Positions 32,278 to 41,726 of a DNA stretch of 45,528 bases are shown piece by piece. The DNA comes from Acidobacteriota bacterium (GTDB lineage: Bacteria; Acidobacteriota; Polarisedimenticolia; Gp22-AA2): positions 1 through 45,528 of the forward strand of contig QHXX01000028.1 of the NCBI GenBank assembly GCA_003223135.1, given 5' to 3'. Both the position numbers and the translations under genes were made by a program. Within the stretch, counting starts at the first letter, position 1. The number at the start of each line of letters is the position of its first letter. The notes beneath the pieces were generated by a model. The model made no database searches. It was given only the letters and a program-made list of their open reading frames with translations, and had not been told where the DNA came from.

Positions 32278-32967
32278 TCACTTGTTGTCCGAGTGGCCGA
32301 GGTCCCTGCCGGGCGCGACGCGGTCGCGGACGAGCTGCTTCAGCTCCTTGAGCTCGGGAAAGCGCCCCTGCGCCTGCCGGGACCAGAGGACGTCCTCCCC
32401 GAGGCGCACCTCGAACACGCCGCCCGTCCCGGGCCGCAGCGCCACCTCGCCGAGTTCCGCCTCGAAGGTCGTCAAAAGCTCCTGGGCCATCCAGGCGGCG
32501 CGCAGGAGCCAGCGGCACTGCGTGCAGTAGACGATCTCGAGGCGCGGGCGGCCGAGGGGCGCCAGCGCCGCGGCCACGCGGACCGCCTCGACGAGTTGCG
32601 GGAAGGGGCAGGCGCGCGAGAACTCGTCCAGGGTCATCCAGTCGAACGCGTCGTGCTCGGCGGAGAGGACGACGTCGCCCGCTTCGGAGGTGCCCCGGTA
32701 CACGACGACGACCATGTCGTCGCGGTTGCGCTTCGCATGATACGAGGCGATCGGGCGGGGGTCGATCGCGACCTCCAGGCCGCACTCCTCGCGCGCTTCG
32801 CGCGAGGCGGCCGCGAGCGGCGGCTCGCCGGGCAGCACCCGGCCGGAGAGCGCCTCCCAGGCCCCGGCGCCCGCGTCCTTGTCGGGGGCGCGGCGCATGG
32901 CGAGGACCCGCCCGTCGCGGAACACCGCGACCGCGACGGCGACGATGAAGCGGTCCGAAGCGCTCAT
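32278..32967 (-). CDS. Nudix hydrolase fused to a SelW/Rdx-type thioredoxin-like domain
   Basis: The 229-residue product has a Nudix domain (about 5-135) with the complete box at 42-64 (G, x5, E, x7, REAREECGL). Residues about 141-229 match the Rdx/SelW/SelT-like family: LEIVYCTQCRWLLRA with a CxxC pair (Cys148, Cys151), 'WMAQELLTTFE', 'RPGTGGVFEV', 'GRFPELKELKQLVRD' and the terminal GRDLGHSD. The Nudix part hydrolyses a nucleoside-diphosphate-linked compound; the Rdx part is a small redox fold. Both domains look intact and in one frame with no stop between. There is no selenocysteine codon. No clear ribosome site precedes the ATG. It lies convergent to the permease, separated by 34 nt. Confidence 0.85.
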   Translation of the reverse strand: MSASDRFIVAVAVAVFRDGRVLAMRRAPDKDAGAGAWEALSGRVLPGEPPLAAASREAREECGLEVAIDPRPIASYHAKRNRDDMVVVVYRGTSEAGDVVLSAEHDAFDWMTLDEFSRACPFPQLVEAVRVAAALAPLGRPRLEIVYCTQCRWLLRAAWMAQELLTTFEAELGEVALRPGTGGVFEVRLGEDVLWSRQAQGRFPELKELKQLVRDRVAPGRDLGHSDNK

Positions 32968-33112
32968 GATGAGGCGGGGCGCGGGGGGCTTCGTCTGCTG
33001 GCCTGCGCGCTCCGCGTCAAGATTCTGGGGCAAGCAGGCGAGGACCGCAAGAGACGACTGACTCCCAAGGCGACAATCTTCCTGGCGGGACGGCACCCTT
33101 TGAAATCCCGCT

Positions 33113-33145
33113 GTTCAGGTTCCGTTCAGGTGGGGAACCTAGACT
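33113..33145 (+). promoter_or_regulatory. Tandem 11-bp repeats and -10 upstream of the efflux operon
   Basis: GTTCAGGT occurs twice with an exact 11-bp period (33113-33120 and 33124-33131), followed by TAGACT (33140-33145) as a -10, 18 nt before the ATG. Such tandem repeats in place of a -35 are how OmpR/PhoB-type regulators bind; the last genes of this operon encode such a regulator and its kinase. Confidence 0.55.
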
Positions 33146-33163
33146 TGCCAGCAGAGGTGCCTC

Positions 33164-34399
33164 ATGTGGCGACCGGTGTTGGGGGGTAGGGTGATCCTGG
33201 CCGCGACCGCCTGTCTGCTTGTTTCGATACGGTCCGGAGCGGCCGGTCCCGGTGATCAGGCGATCCGCGCGGTGACCCTCGAGGAAGCGGTCGCGAGCGC
33301 CGACCGCGCGCCGCAGCTGACGGCGGCGCGGGCCGGCGAGCAGGCCGCCGAGGCGGGCGTCCGCGTGGCGCGGGCGCTCCCCGATCCCGAAGTCTCTATG
33401 ACGACCAACTCAATCAACGCGCGGGAATCGATCTCGCTCCTCCAGCCCCTGCCCTGGCCGGCCCGTGGTCCGCGCATCGAGGCGGCGACGGCGGACTTCC
33501 GGACCGCCGGGCGGTCGCGCGACGCGGCGCGGGCATCCGCGCGGCAGGCGCTGAGGGTTGCGTGGTTCGCGCTCGCAGCGGCGGAGGAGCGGGCGCAGGC
33601 CGCGGCCGATCGGGAGACCCGGGCCAGGCGGAACGCCGACGCGATTGCGGCGCTGTTCGCCGAGGGACGCGTGGCGCGCCTCGAAGTAGTCCGGGCCGAC
33701 GCCGAGACGGCGCTCGCCCGGTCGGATCGCACCTCCTTCGATGAGGCGCTGCGGACGGCCGGCATCACGCTGGCCACGCTGATGGGGCTCGAGCCGGCGG
33801 CCGCGGTCACGACGGGCGGCGCGCACCCCGCTCCCGAAGCGGAGGGCGCTTTCGAGGAGTCCGTGACGCGCGCGCGCGAGGCCTCCCCGGATGTCCGGCT
33901 TCAAGTCGCAGTGGCGGACGCCGCGGCGTCGCGCCTCAGGCTGGCGCGTCGCCTGCGCATCCCGAGCCTGGGCCTGAGCGCTGGCGCCGAATTCAACGAC
34001 CCCACCCAGGAGGGCACCAACCGCTTCGTCGGCCTGAGCGTCGCCATCCCGATCGCCGGCCCGGCTGCGGCGGCGGTGGCGCAGGGCGAGCGCGATCAGC
34101 AGACAGCACTCGTGGAGCGTGAGCGCCGCGAAGCCGCCCTCGCCGCCGAGAGCGCCTGGGGGAGATCACGCGCGGCGCGGCTGCGATACGAGGCGATTGA
34201 CAGGCAGGTGCTGCCGGCGGCGCGGCAGACCGCCGATCTGACCCGGCTCGCCTACCAGGAGGGGAAGGTGGACGTCTTCCGGCTGCTCGATGCCGAGCGT
34301 CTCCTGTCGGAGGCCGCGGTGGACCGGGCCGATGCCTACGAGGCTTGGGGCGCGGCCCACGCCGATCTCCTCAGGGCGACCGCGCAGGACGGGCCATGA
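33164..34399 (+). CDS. TolC-family outer-membrane efflux protein
   Basis: This is the outer-membrane channel of a tripartite efflux pump. The 411-residue product has a signal peptide (VILAATACLLVSIRSGAAG), then two repeats rich in long alternating Ala/Arg/Glu helices ('TLEEAVASADRAPQLTAARAGEQAAEA', 'SVTRAREASPDVRLQVAVADAAASRLRLA') and short beta segments ('PSLGLSAGAEFNDPTQEGTNRFVGLSVAIPI'), as in TolC/CusC proteins. Length is short-normal. It opens a five-gene operon with overlapping or near-overlapping junctions and a predicted regulator site upstream. Confidence 0.88.
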   Translation: MWRPVLGGRVILAATACLLVSIRSGAAGPGDQAIRAVTLEEAVASADRAPQLTAARAGEQAAEAGVRVARALPDPEVSMTTNSINARESISLLQPLPWPARGPRIEAATADFRTAGRSRDAARASARQALRVAWFALAAAEERAQAAADRETRARRNADAIAALFAEGRVARLEVVRADAETALARSDRTSFDEALRTAGITLATLMGLEPAAAVTTGGAHPAPEAEGAFEESVTRAREASPDVRLQVAVADAAASRLRLARRLRIPSLGLSAGAEFNDPTQEGTNRFVGLSVAIPIAGPAAAAVAQGERDQQTALVERERREAALAAESAWGRSRAARLRYEAIDRQVLPAARQTADLTRLAYQEGKVDVFRLLDAERLLSEAAVDRADAYEAWGAAHADLLRATAQDGP

Positions 34400-34409
34400 G
34401 GAGCGAACC

Positions 34410-35492
34410 ATGAGGACGCCGGTCGTCATCCTGCTGGCGATCGGTCTGATCGGATTCGCGCTGGCCTGCGCGCACGCGGAGGATGCGCCTGCGGACCACG
34501 CGGTCTCGGTCCGCACGGCCCGGGTCGAGAGCGGCACGATCACCGAATGGATTCGGCTGTACGGGCGCATCGCGCCGCCGCCCGATCGGGATGCCACGCT
34601 GGCGCCCCTGGTCGCGGGCCTCCTGCTCGCCGTCCCCGTGCGCGAGGGGCAGAGCGTGAGGGCCGGCGAGATCCTGGCGCGCGTCGAGGGGGCTCCTCTC
34701 GACGACGCTCTCCGTGCCGCCGAGGCGGCGGAGCGCCGGGCCGACGCCGAGGCGGCCTTCCGGAAGAGCGTGGCGGCGCGGACGCGGTCCCTCCTGGACA
34801 AGGGCGTCGCCTCGCGGCAGGACGCGGAGGCCGATGAGGCGGCTGCGGTGTCGGCCGACGCGGCGCAGGCCGAGGCTTCCTCCGCCCTTGCGACCGCCCG
34901 GCGCCGGCGCGAGTGGGCCGAGCTGCGCGCCCCCTTCGACGGTGTCGTCGTCCGCGTGTTTCGACGGCCGGGTGAGTCGGTGGACGGCACGCCGGCGACC
35001 CCGGTCATCCAGGTGGCTTCGGCCACGGGCGCACAGGTGGCCGCGGAGGCGACGGCGGACACCCTGTCGCGGCTCGCGCGGGATCAGCCGGCCGAAGTCG
35101 AGGCGAGGGGATCGCCCGGGGCCGCACTCAAGGCGCGCGTGCTCCGCATCGCCCGCGCCGTGGACAGCTCGACCGGGTCCGGCGAGGTGCGGCTCGCGTT
35201 CGACGACGCCGCGCCGCCTCTGCTTCTCGGCCTGGGCGTGGATGTGCGCGTGGCGGTCGGCCGCAGGGAACGCGCCACGATCGTGCCGGCGAAGGCGCTC
35301 CGCCGTGGCGACGCCGGGAAGACCGAGGTCGTGGTGGTGGACCAGGGGAAGGCCGTGATCCGCGAGGTGGTGACCGGGCTCAGCGAGGGCGACCGCATCG
35401 AGGTGGTCTCGGGACTCTCGGCGGACGAGAGGGTGGTGGTCGATGACCCGATGGGCCTCGCCGACGGCACGCTCCTGCGCGAGCGCTCGTGA
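34410..35492 (+). CDS. RND efflux periplasmic adaptor (membrane fusion) protein
   Basis: The 360-residue product has a lipoprotein-like signal (LLAIGLIGFALAC), then lipoyl halves flanking a helical hairpin ('LLLAVPVREGQSVRAGEILARVEGAPL' and 'WAELRAPFDGVVVRVFRRPGESVDG'), beta-barrel ('LGVDVRVAV') and membrane-proximal domains ('VVVDQGKAVIREVVTGLSEGDRIEVVSGLSADERVVV'). It joins the RND transporter to the TolC-type channel. The ATG follows GAGGAGCGA. Its TGA overlaps the GTG of the RND gene (GTGA). Confidence 0.9.
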   Translation: MRTPVVILLAIGLIGFALACAHAEDAPADHAVSVRTARVESGTITEWIRLYGRIAPPPDRDATLAPLVAGLLLAVPVREGQSVRAGEILARVEGAPLDDALRAAEAAERRADAEAAFRKSVAARTRSLLDKGVASRQDAEADEAAAVSADAAQAEASSALATARRRREWAELRAPFDGVVVRVFRRPGESVDGTPATPVIQVASATGAQVAAEATADTLSRLARDQPAEVEARGSPGAALKARVLRIARAVDSSTGSGEVRLAFDDAAPPLLLGLGVDVRVAVGRRERATIVPAKALRRGDAGKTEVVVVDQGKAVIREVVTGLSEGDRIEVVSGLSADERVVVDDPMGLADGTLLRERS

Positions 35493-38358
35493 GCGCGGAC
35501 GGAGCCCTGAGCCGAGAGGACCTCTACACGCGGCTCGACCGCCACCGAACGCTCGTCTTCACGCTTACCGCCGGGCTCATGTTGGCCGGCGCCCTGTCGC
35601 TGCGGCGGCTTGGCTCGGGCATCTACCCCGAGGTGGAGTTCCCGCGCATCGTCGTGGTGGCGCGCTCCGGGGACGTGCCCCCCGAGCAGATGCAGGCCTC
35701 CGTGGTGCGGCCGCTGGAGGAGTCCCTGGCCACGGTGATCGGTGTGCGCCGAATCCGGACGCGCATCATCCGGGGCGCGGCGGAGATCGCGCTGCAATTC
35801 GCGGAGGGGACGGACATGTGGCGCTCCCTCCAGCTCACGGACGCGGCCATCGGCCGGGCGCGCGACCGGCTCCCGGCCGGCACGGAAATCGAGTCCGAGA
35901 AGATCACGCCCGCCGACTTTCCGATCCTGTCGTTCAACGTGATCGGCGGCACGCCGACGAGCCGCCGGGAAGCGGCGGATTTCATCGTGCGCCCCGCCTT
36001 CTCGCGCGCTCCGGGCGTGGGGCGCGTCGAGGTCGTGGGGGGCGATCCGCGCGAGGTCGAGGTGGTCGTGGACCCGGCCCGCCTGGCGACGCTGCACCTG
36101 CGGCCGTCCCAGATCGCGCAGCGGGTTGGGAGCGCCATCGTCCGTCGGGCCGTCGGGCGCTACGACGATCGCCGTCAGCTCCTGACGATCATGGCCGAGA
36201 CGGACACCGCGGACCTGGCGGCACTGCGCCGGCTCCCCGTGGCCACGGGGCCCAACGGCTCGATAGCTCTAGGGGACGTCGCTCAGGTTTTCGACGGGGC
36301 CCCCGATCGGACTCTCGCGGTGCACGCCCCCGAGGGGGACGCGGTCCAGGTCAGCGTCTCGCGGGTCGTGGGGGCCTCGGCTCCGGACGTCGTCCGCGAA
36401 GTGCAGACCACCGCCGCCTCGCTCCGCCTGCCCGAGGGGATCCGCCTGGTTCTCGTCTACGACCAGGGGGAACTGATCCGCCAGTCGATTCTCGGCATCC
36501 GCGACGCCATTCTGATCGGCATCCTGCTGACCATCGGCGTGCTCGCCCTCTTCCTCCGGGACATCCGCGCGGGCCTTCTGGCCGCTCTCTCGGTGCCGGT
36601 GACGCTGCTCGTGACGTTTCTCGCCGTGGATCTGGCGGGCCAGACGCTGAACCTCATGTCACTGGGAGGGATGGCCGTCGCCATCGGTCTGGTGATCGAC
36701 GACGCCATCGTGGTAGTGGAGGCGATCACCCGGCGGATCGAGGAAGGCGAGACGCCGGCGCTCGCCGTCCGCGGGGGTCTTCGCGAGATCACGGCCCCCG
36801 TGGTCGGGACGACCGTGACGACCGTCGTCGTGTTCGTGCCCCTCGCCTTTCTTTCCGGCCTCGTGGGAAACTTCTTCGCGGCGCTGGCGCTGACGCTGGT
36901 CTCGGCCGTGCTGATTTCGCTGTTCTTCGCGATCTTCGTCCTGCCTCTCCTCGCCGCGCGATGGCTGCGCCATCGGCCGGCCGCGCGCGCGCGCGCGAGC
37001 GGAGCCCTGAGCACACGTTACGCCTGGACCCTCCGCCGTGTGCTGCACCATCCCGCGGTCGCGGCCGTCGCCGTGGGGGCCCTCGTCGTGCTCGGCGCGC
37101 TCGTCGCCACGCGCATCCCATCGGGCTTCCTGCCCGAGATGGACGAGGGGGCATTCGTCCTGGACTACTTCCTGCCGGCCGGAACGTCTCTCGAGGCCAC
37201 CAACGCGGCGGCCCTGCGCATCGAGTCGATCCTCGGTCAGACGCCCGGGATCGTCACCTGGACCCGCCGCACGGGGGCCGAGCTCGGGCCGGTCACGGCG
37301 ACCCAGCTGAACCGCGGGGACATCGCCGTTCTGCTGGGACCGCGCGGGAGCCGTCCCGACTCCGAGGAGGTCATCGACGCGGTGCGCACGCGAGTCGAGC
37401 GGGAGATGCCGGGCGTGCGCATCGAGTTCGTGCAGATCCTCGAGGACGTCCTGAACGATCTCGCGGGCAACCCGCGCCCGCTGGAGGTCAGGATCATGGG
37501 CGAGGACCAGAAGGTCCTGGTGCGAATCTCGGCGGAGGTCGAAGGACGTCTGCAAGGCACGCCGCACCTCGTGGACTACTACCGCGGCGTGGAGGGGGAC
37601 GTGCCGATGCTGCGTTATGCCCTGGACGGGGATGCGGCGGCGCGCGCCGGGCTCACCCCCGCCGACGTCGGAGAGGACCTGGCGACGGCCCTGCGAGGGG
37701 CGCAGGTGGGCTCGGTGCCGCGCCTCGATCGGCTCGTCCCCGTGCGCGTGCGGTTTCCGGATGACGTGCGCTTCCGTCCGGACGCCCTGGTTTCATGGCC
37801 GATCGCCCTCGGACCGTCGGCGGTGCCGATCTCGTCGGTGGCCCGCGCCGTCTCGGAGACCGGCGCGAGCGTCCTTTTGCGCGAGAACCTCAGCCCGGCC
37901 GCCGTGGCCACCTCGGACGTGGAGGGGGAAGACCTGGGCGGCCTCGTCAAGGAAGTCGGCCACAGGCTGAGCGACCTGACCCGGCCCGTGTCCCTCTCAA
38001 CGTATCATCTCTCATGGGTCTGGTGCTTTTGGTCGGTCTGGTGGTCAAGAACGGCATCCTTCTCATCGAAGTCGCGCTGCAGCGCCTCGGGGCCGGGATG
38101 GCGCTCCCCGCGGCGCTGCGCGGCGCGGGGCGGCGGCGGCTTCGCCCCATCCTGATGACGACCCTGTGCACCATTTTCGGGCTCTTGCCCCTGGCCTTCT
38201 CGCTCGGCGCCGGCTCCGAGCTGCAACGTCCGCTCGCGGTGGCCGTCATCGGCGGCCTTTTGTTCTCGACGGTCGCCACCCTCTTCGTCCTGCCCGCGCT
38301 GGCCGAGTTCTTCCTGCGCGGCCGCGCGCTGCTGCAACGCGGCGCCGGCGCTCCATGA
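35489..38358 (+). pseudogene. RND efflux transporter, frameshifted with an internal deletion
   Basis: The pump subunit reads in one frame from the GTG at 35489 to about 37990 (residues 1 to about 835), including both large periplasmic loops and the proton-relay helix IGLVIDDAIVVVEAI. It then loses the frame; in its own frame it ends in unrelated sequence at 38155. The missing C-terminus continues in the frame ending at 38358 with PLNVSSLMGLVLLVG, VVKNGILLIE and the last helices. The junction joins RLSDLTRP directly to PLNVSSL. In intact HAE/AcrB-type pumps I expect roughly 65-70 residues there, covering a periplasmic strand and two membrane helices, so both a deletion and a frameshift are present. 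The tail stop overlaps the next gene's ATG (ATGA), showing that this was once the true end. An assembly error is possible. Confidence 0.8.
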
Positions 38359-39065
38359 CCGCGCGGGACGCGCCCTGTATCCTGCTCGTCGAGGATGACG
38401 CCGAGACGCGGGAGGCCGTGTCGCGTGTTCTCGCGGATGAAGGCTACCGGGTGGTCGGCGTCGAGCGCGGAGAGGCCGGGACGCGCGCCCTCAAGGCCGG
38501 AGCGATCGCGGCCGTGATCCTCGACGTGACGCTTCCGGACGCCAGCGGGTTCGACCTGTGTCGCGATTGGCGGGCGGCCGGCGTCCGCGTCCCCGTCCTG
38601 ATGCTGACGGCGCGAACCGATGTGTCCTCCCGCGTGCGGGGACTCGACGCCGGGGCGGACGATTATCTCGGCAAGCCCTTCGCCCTGTCCGAGCTGCGCG
38701 CCAGGCTGCGGGCGCTCCTGAGGCGCGGCAGCGACCCGCTGCGTCAGCGGGTGCTGTCGGTCGGCGATCTGAGCATCGACTTCGGCCGCCGCCAGGCCTG
38801 GCTCGGCGAGGCGGAGATTCCCTTGACGCGGCGCGAGATCGATGTCCTCGAGCGCCTCGCCTGGGCCCGCGGTCACGCCGTGTCGCGCGAGGATCTCCTG
38901 GAAGAAATCTGGGGCGAGTCGACGCCGGAGGCGGCGGCCAGCCTGGAGGTGATCATCGCCCGCCTGCGGCGCAAACTCGAGAAGGGCGACAAGGAATCCT
39001 TGATCCGCACGGTGCGCGGCTTCGGCTACGCCCTCGCCGGAGCTCGTGGAGGACCGACGACGTGA
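38355..39065 (+). CDS. OmpR/PhoB-family response regulator
   Basis: The 236-residue regulator has a receiver domain (acidic Glu/Asp near 13-15, phospho-Asp57 in VILDVTLPDASG, LTART switch, Lys in 'YLGKPF') and a winged-helix DNA-binding domain ('IPLTRREIDVLERLAWARGHAVSREDLLEEIWG', 'VIIARLRRKLEKGDKESLIRTVRGFGYAL'). It overlaps the broken RND gene (ATGA) and the kinase gene after it (GTGA). Likely function: autoregulation of the efflux operon from the repeats at 33113-33131. Confidence 0.92.
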   Translation: MTARDAPCILLVEDDAETREAVSRVLADEGYRVVGVERGEAGTRALKAGAIAAVILDVTLPDASGFDLCRDWRAAGVRVPVLMLTARTDVSSRVRGLDAGADDYLGKPFALSELRARLRALLRRGSDPLRQRVLSVGDLSIDFGRRQAWLGEAEIPLTRREIDVLERLAWARGHAVSREDLLEEIWGESTPEAAASLEVIIARLRRKLEKGDKESLIRTVRGFGYALAGARGGPTT

Positions 39066-40402
39066 AGGCCCACTCGCTGACCACACGCGTCCTGAGGGGC
39101 ACGGTGTTCGTGACCCTGGTCACGGCGCTCGCCGGGGCCGCCACCGCGGCCCTGCTCGCGCGCAGCCTATGGCAGGCGCACGAGCACAGCACCTTGCTGG
39201 AGCTGGCGGAAGGCCTTGCGCAGGCCGTCGACCGTGAAGCCGCAGAGGAGGGGACCACGCCGGAGTCGGCCGCCGCTGAAGCGCTCCGGGAGAGCGTCAC
39301 CTCGGGCCACCGCGCCGAGGTCTGGCGCGGGCGGGTCCTGGTGACCGCGAGCGCGCCGGGGCCGCCCGTGGGCCCTCCCGACGGATCGAAGCACGCCGCG
39401 CAGGACGCGTGGCTCATCGAGACCCGCCCCCTGCGCGGCGGGCTGATGCTGGTCGTGGCTTCGCCGCGAGAGCGTGGCGAAGAGGTCCTGCGCGTCTTCG
39501 GGTTGTCGCTCCTGCTCTCGGCGCCGGTCTGTGTCGTCCTCGCCGTGCTGATCGGTCGCCTGGTCGGGCGTCGCGCGACCCGTCCGCTCCTCGACTTCAG
39601 GGATCGCATCCGGGCCGCGCGGCCCTTCGACCCCCTGCCGCCCGCGGCGCCGTCGGAGGTCCTCGAGGTCGTGGAGCTGGAGACCTCGTTCCGGAGGCTC
39701 TGGGACAGGCTGCAGGAGACCGTTTCGCGCGAGCTCGAATTCGCCGCCAACGCCTCGCACGAGCTGCGCACACCCCTCACCCGCATCCGGCTTCACGCCG
39801 AGCGGGCGCGCGCGGCCCTCGGCGCGGCGCCGGGCGCGGCCCCCTCGCAGGAGCTGCGCGGACTCGCCGAGGAGATCGACCGCCTGGTGCGCCTGGTCGA
39901 CTCGCTGCTCGTCCTGTCGCGGGATACGGCTGCGGGGATACCGGCCGGAGAGGTCGTCAACGTCTCGGACCTGGTGACCGCCGCGTCGCGGCGGGTCTTC
40001 GCCGGCGCACCTCCGCCGGAGATCGACGAGCCGGACGAGGCGCTCGTGCGGGGCGACGAAGCGCTCCTGGGCATCGCGGTCGAGAACCTGCTCGACAACG
40101 CGCGGAAATTCTCGTTGCCGGGCCGGCCGCCTCGCGTCGCGGTGAGCGAGGACGGCGCCTCGGTGCGGGTGACCGTCACGAGTCCCGGCGCGCGGATCCC
40201 CCCCGATGTCGTCGAGCGTCTCTTCGAGCGCTTCTACCGCGGCCCGGAGGCGCGCGCTTCGCACGCGGGACATGGCCTCGGACTTCCTCTCGCCCGCCAC
40301 GTCGCCCGGCTTCACGGAGGCGACGTTCGTACCGTGTCGCAGTCAGCCGAGGACGCCCGTTTCGAGCTGGCGCTCCCGGCGTGGCGCTCGATGACTCAGT
40401 AA
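39062..40402 (+). CDS. Membrane sensor histidine kinase of the efflux operon
   Basis: The 446-residue kinase has two membrane helices (about 12-38 and 145-170) bounding a short periplasmic domain, HAMP-like 'RLVGRRATRPLLDFRDRIRAA', HisKA with His233 in NASHELRTPLTRIRLH, and HATPase_c with 'ENLLDNARKFS' and 'GHGLGLPLARHVARLHGG'. The DxGxG box is replaced by TSPGARIP, a change from the usual DNGPGI-like motif. The GTG start overlaps the regulator stop. Architecture resembles CusS/QseC-type kinases. Its last 7 bases overlap the convergent antiporter gene. Confidence 0.88.
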   Translation: MKAHSLTTRVLRGTVFVTLVTALAGAATAALLARSLWQAHEHSTLLELAEGLAQAVDREAAEEGTTPESAAAEALRESVTSGHRAEVWRGRVLVTASAPGPPVGPPDGSKHAAQDAWLIETRPLRGGLMLVVASPRERGEEVLRVFGLSLLLSAPVCVVLAVLIGRLVGRRATRPLLDFRDRIRAARPFDPLPPAAPSEVLEVVELETSFRRLWDRLQETVSRELEFAANASHELRTPLTRIRLHAERARAALGAAPGAAPSQELRGLAEEIDRLVRLVDSLLVLSRDTAAGIPAGEVVNVSDLVTAASRRVFAGAPPPEIDEPDEALVRGDEALLGIAVENLLDNARKFSLPGRPPRVAVSEDGASVRVTVTSPGARIPPDVVERLFERFYRGPEARASHAGHGLGLPLARHVARLHGGDVRTVSQSAEDARFELALPAWRSMTQ

Positions 40403-41628
40403 GAGCGGCGCAGGCGCCCCGGATCGAGCCAACCCAGGATCGGCGTCGTCATGAACGTGGTGACCAGGGCCATGATCACCATCATCGAGAAGAGTGTAGG
40501 CGTGATCACCCGCACGTCGAGCCCGACGTGAAGCACCACCAGCTCCATGAGGCCCCGCGTGTTCATCAGGACGCCCAGGGACGCGGCCTCGCGCCAGGTC
40601 AGGCCGGTCAGCCGGGAGGCGAGCGTGGCGCCGCCGAACTTGCCCGCCACGGCGGTCAAGATGATGACCAGGCAGACGAGCCACATCGAGACATCGTTCA
40701 GCAGCCGCACGCTGGTCCTGAGGCCGGTCTCGGCGAAAAACAGCGGCAGGAGCAGGATGACGGCCCCACCCAGCCCTTCCTCGAGAGCGCGCGCCAGGCG
40801 CCGGTCCCTCGGCAGGACGCACCCCATGAGGAAGGCGCCGAACACGGAGTGGAGCCCCAGCCGCTCGGTGACCCACGCCGAAGCAAACGCCATGAGCAGG
40901 AGGGTGGCCAGGCGATCGCGCGTCAGCGCGCCGCGGTCACCGTCGACCCACTTGGGCCGCGCGAGCAGCGGGCGGACCACGGCGATCATCAGGAGGACGA
41001 AGACGGCCGAGCCTGCCAGGGTCAGTCCGAGCGGCAGGTTGCCCTGAGGGCCGCGGACCAGCAGGACGACCCCCGCCAGGAGGCTCCAGGCGAAGACGTC
41101 GTCCACGGCCGCGCACGCGATCGCCACCGTCCCGACCCGGGTGCCCGCGAGGTTCGACTCCGCCAGGATGCGCGCGAGGACCGGAAACGCGGTCACGCTC
41201 ATCGCCGTGCCAAAGAACAGGGCGAAATGCGGCAGAGGCACGTCGTCGCGCGACAGGTCGTGATGGAGGAAGACGGCCAGAGTGGCGCCGAGGAAAAACG
41301 GCACGGCGACTCCGGCGGTGCTCGCGAAGACCGCCGTCCGGCCGCGCCGGCGCAGCTCGCCGATATCCAGCTCGGCCCCGATCAGGAACATGAAGAGGAT
41401 CAGACCGATCTGGCTCAGGGAGCTCAGGTAGGCCAGGCTGTCGGCGGGGAAGAGCGACGCCGAAAGGGTGGGGGCGATGAAGCCGAGTAGCGACGGTCCC
41501 AGCAGGATGCCAGCGGTCATCTCACCCACCACGCGTGGCTGTCGGATCCCCGCGAAGAGGGATCCGACGGCGCGCGTCAGAAGGAGGACGACGACGATCT
41601 GGGCCAGAAGGAGGGACAGGTGGGTCAC
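40396..41628 (-). CDS. Monovalent cation:proton antiporter, CPA2/KefB-type
   Basis: The 410-residue product has about 12 membrane helices. It shows 'RQPRVVGEMTAGILLGPSLLG', 'GLILFMFLIGAELDIGELRRRG', 'GTAMSVTAFPVLARIL', 'GTVAIACAAVDDVFAWSLLA' and 'GLMELVVLHVGLDVRVI', a consistent CPA2 set including the double-Asp VDD motif in the ion site. It has no C-terminal TrkA-N/RCK domain. The likely role is Na+ or K+ exchange for protons in pH and ion homeostasis. The start is GTG at 41628. It is divergent from the sigma-factor gene by 98 nt. Confidence 0.88.
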   Translation of the reverse strand: MTHLSLLLAQIVVVLLLTRAVGSLFAGIRQPRVVGEMTAGILLGPSLLGFIAPTLSASLFPADSLAYLSSLSQIGLILFMFLIGAELDIGELRRRGRTAVFASTAGVAVPFFLGATLAVFLHHDLSRDDVPLPHFALFFGTAMSVTAFPVLARILAESNLAGTRVGTVAIACAAVDDVFAWSLLAGVVLLVRGPQGNLPLGLTLAGSAVFVLLMIAVVRPLLARPKWVDGDRGALTRDRLATLLLMAFASAWVTERLGLHSVFGAFLMGCVLPRDRRLARALEEGLGGAVILLLPLFFAETGLRTSVRLLNDVSMWLVCLVIILTAVAGKFGGATLASRLTGLTWREAASLGVLMNTRGLMELVVLHVGLDVRVITPTLFSMMVIMALVTTFMTTPILGWLDPGRLRRSY

Positions 41629-41714
41629 GGCGGCGCACGCTACCGCCGGGCGGGCCGTTGCGTCAAGTCGGGCCGCGCAGGTTTCCCTCGGACGTCGCGC
41701 CGACGGACGCGTGG

Positions 41715-41720
41715 TATATA
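41715..41720 (+). promoter_or_regulatory. -10 element immediately before the sigma-factor start
   Basis: TATATA lies 6 nt before the GTG at 41727, so transcription would begin at or next to the start codon (leaderless). No good -35 found. Confidence 0.4.
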
Positions 41721-41726
41721 GATGAT

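Noticed and set aside
32278-32967. Selenoprotein (SelW with in-frame UGA)
   Set aside because: Both redox positions are Cys codons and the frame has no internal TGA.
37795-38358. Separate gene encoding the last 187 codons of the RND region
   Set aside because: Its first 65 codons are a shadow of the main frame; only the tail from about 37990 is RND-like, so it is part of the broken pump gene.
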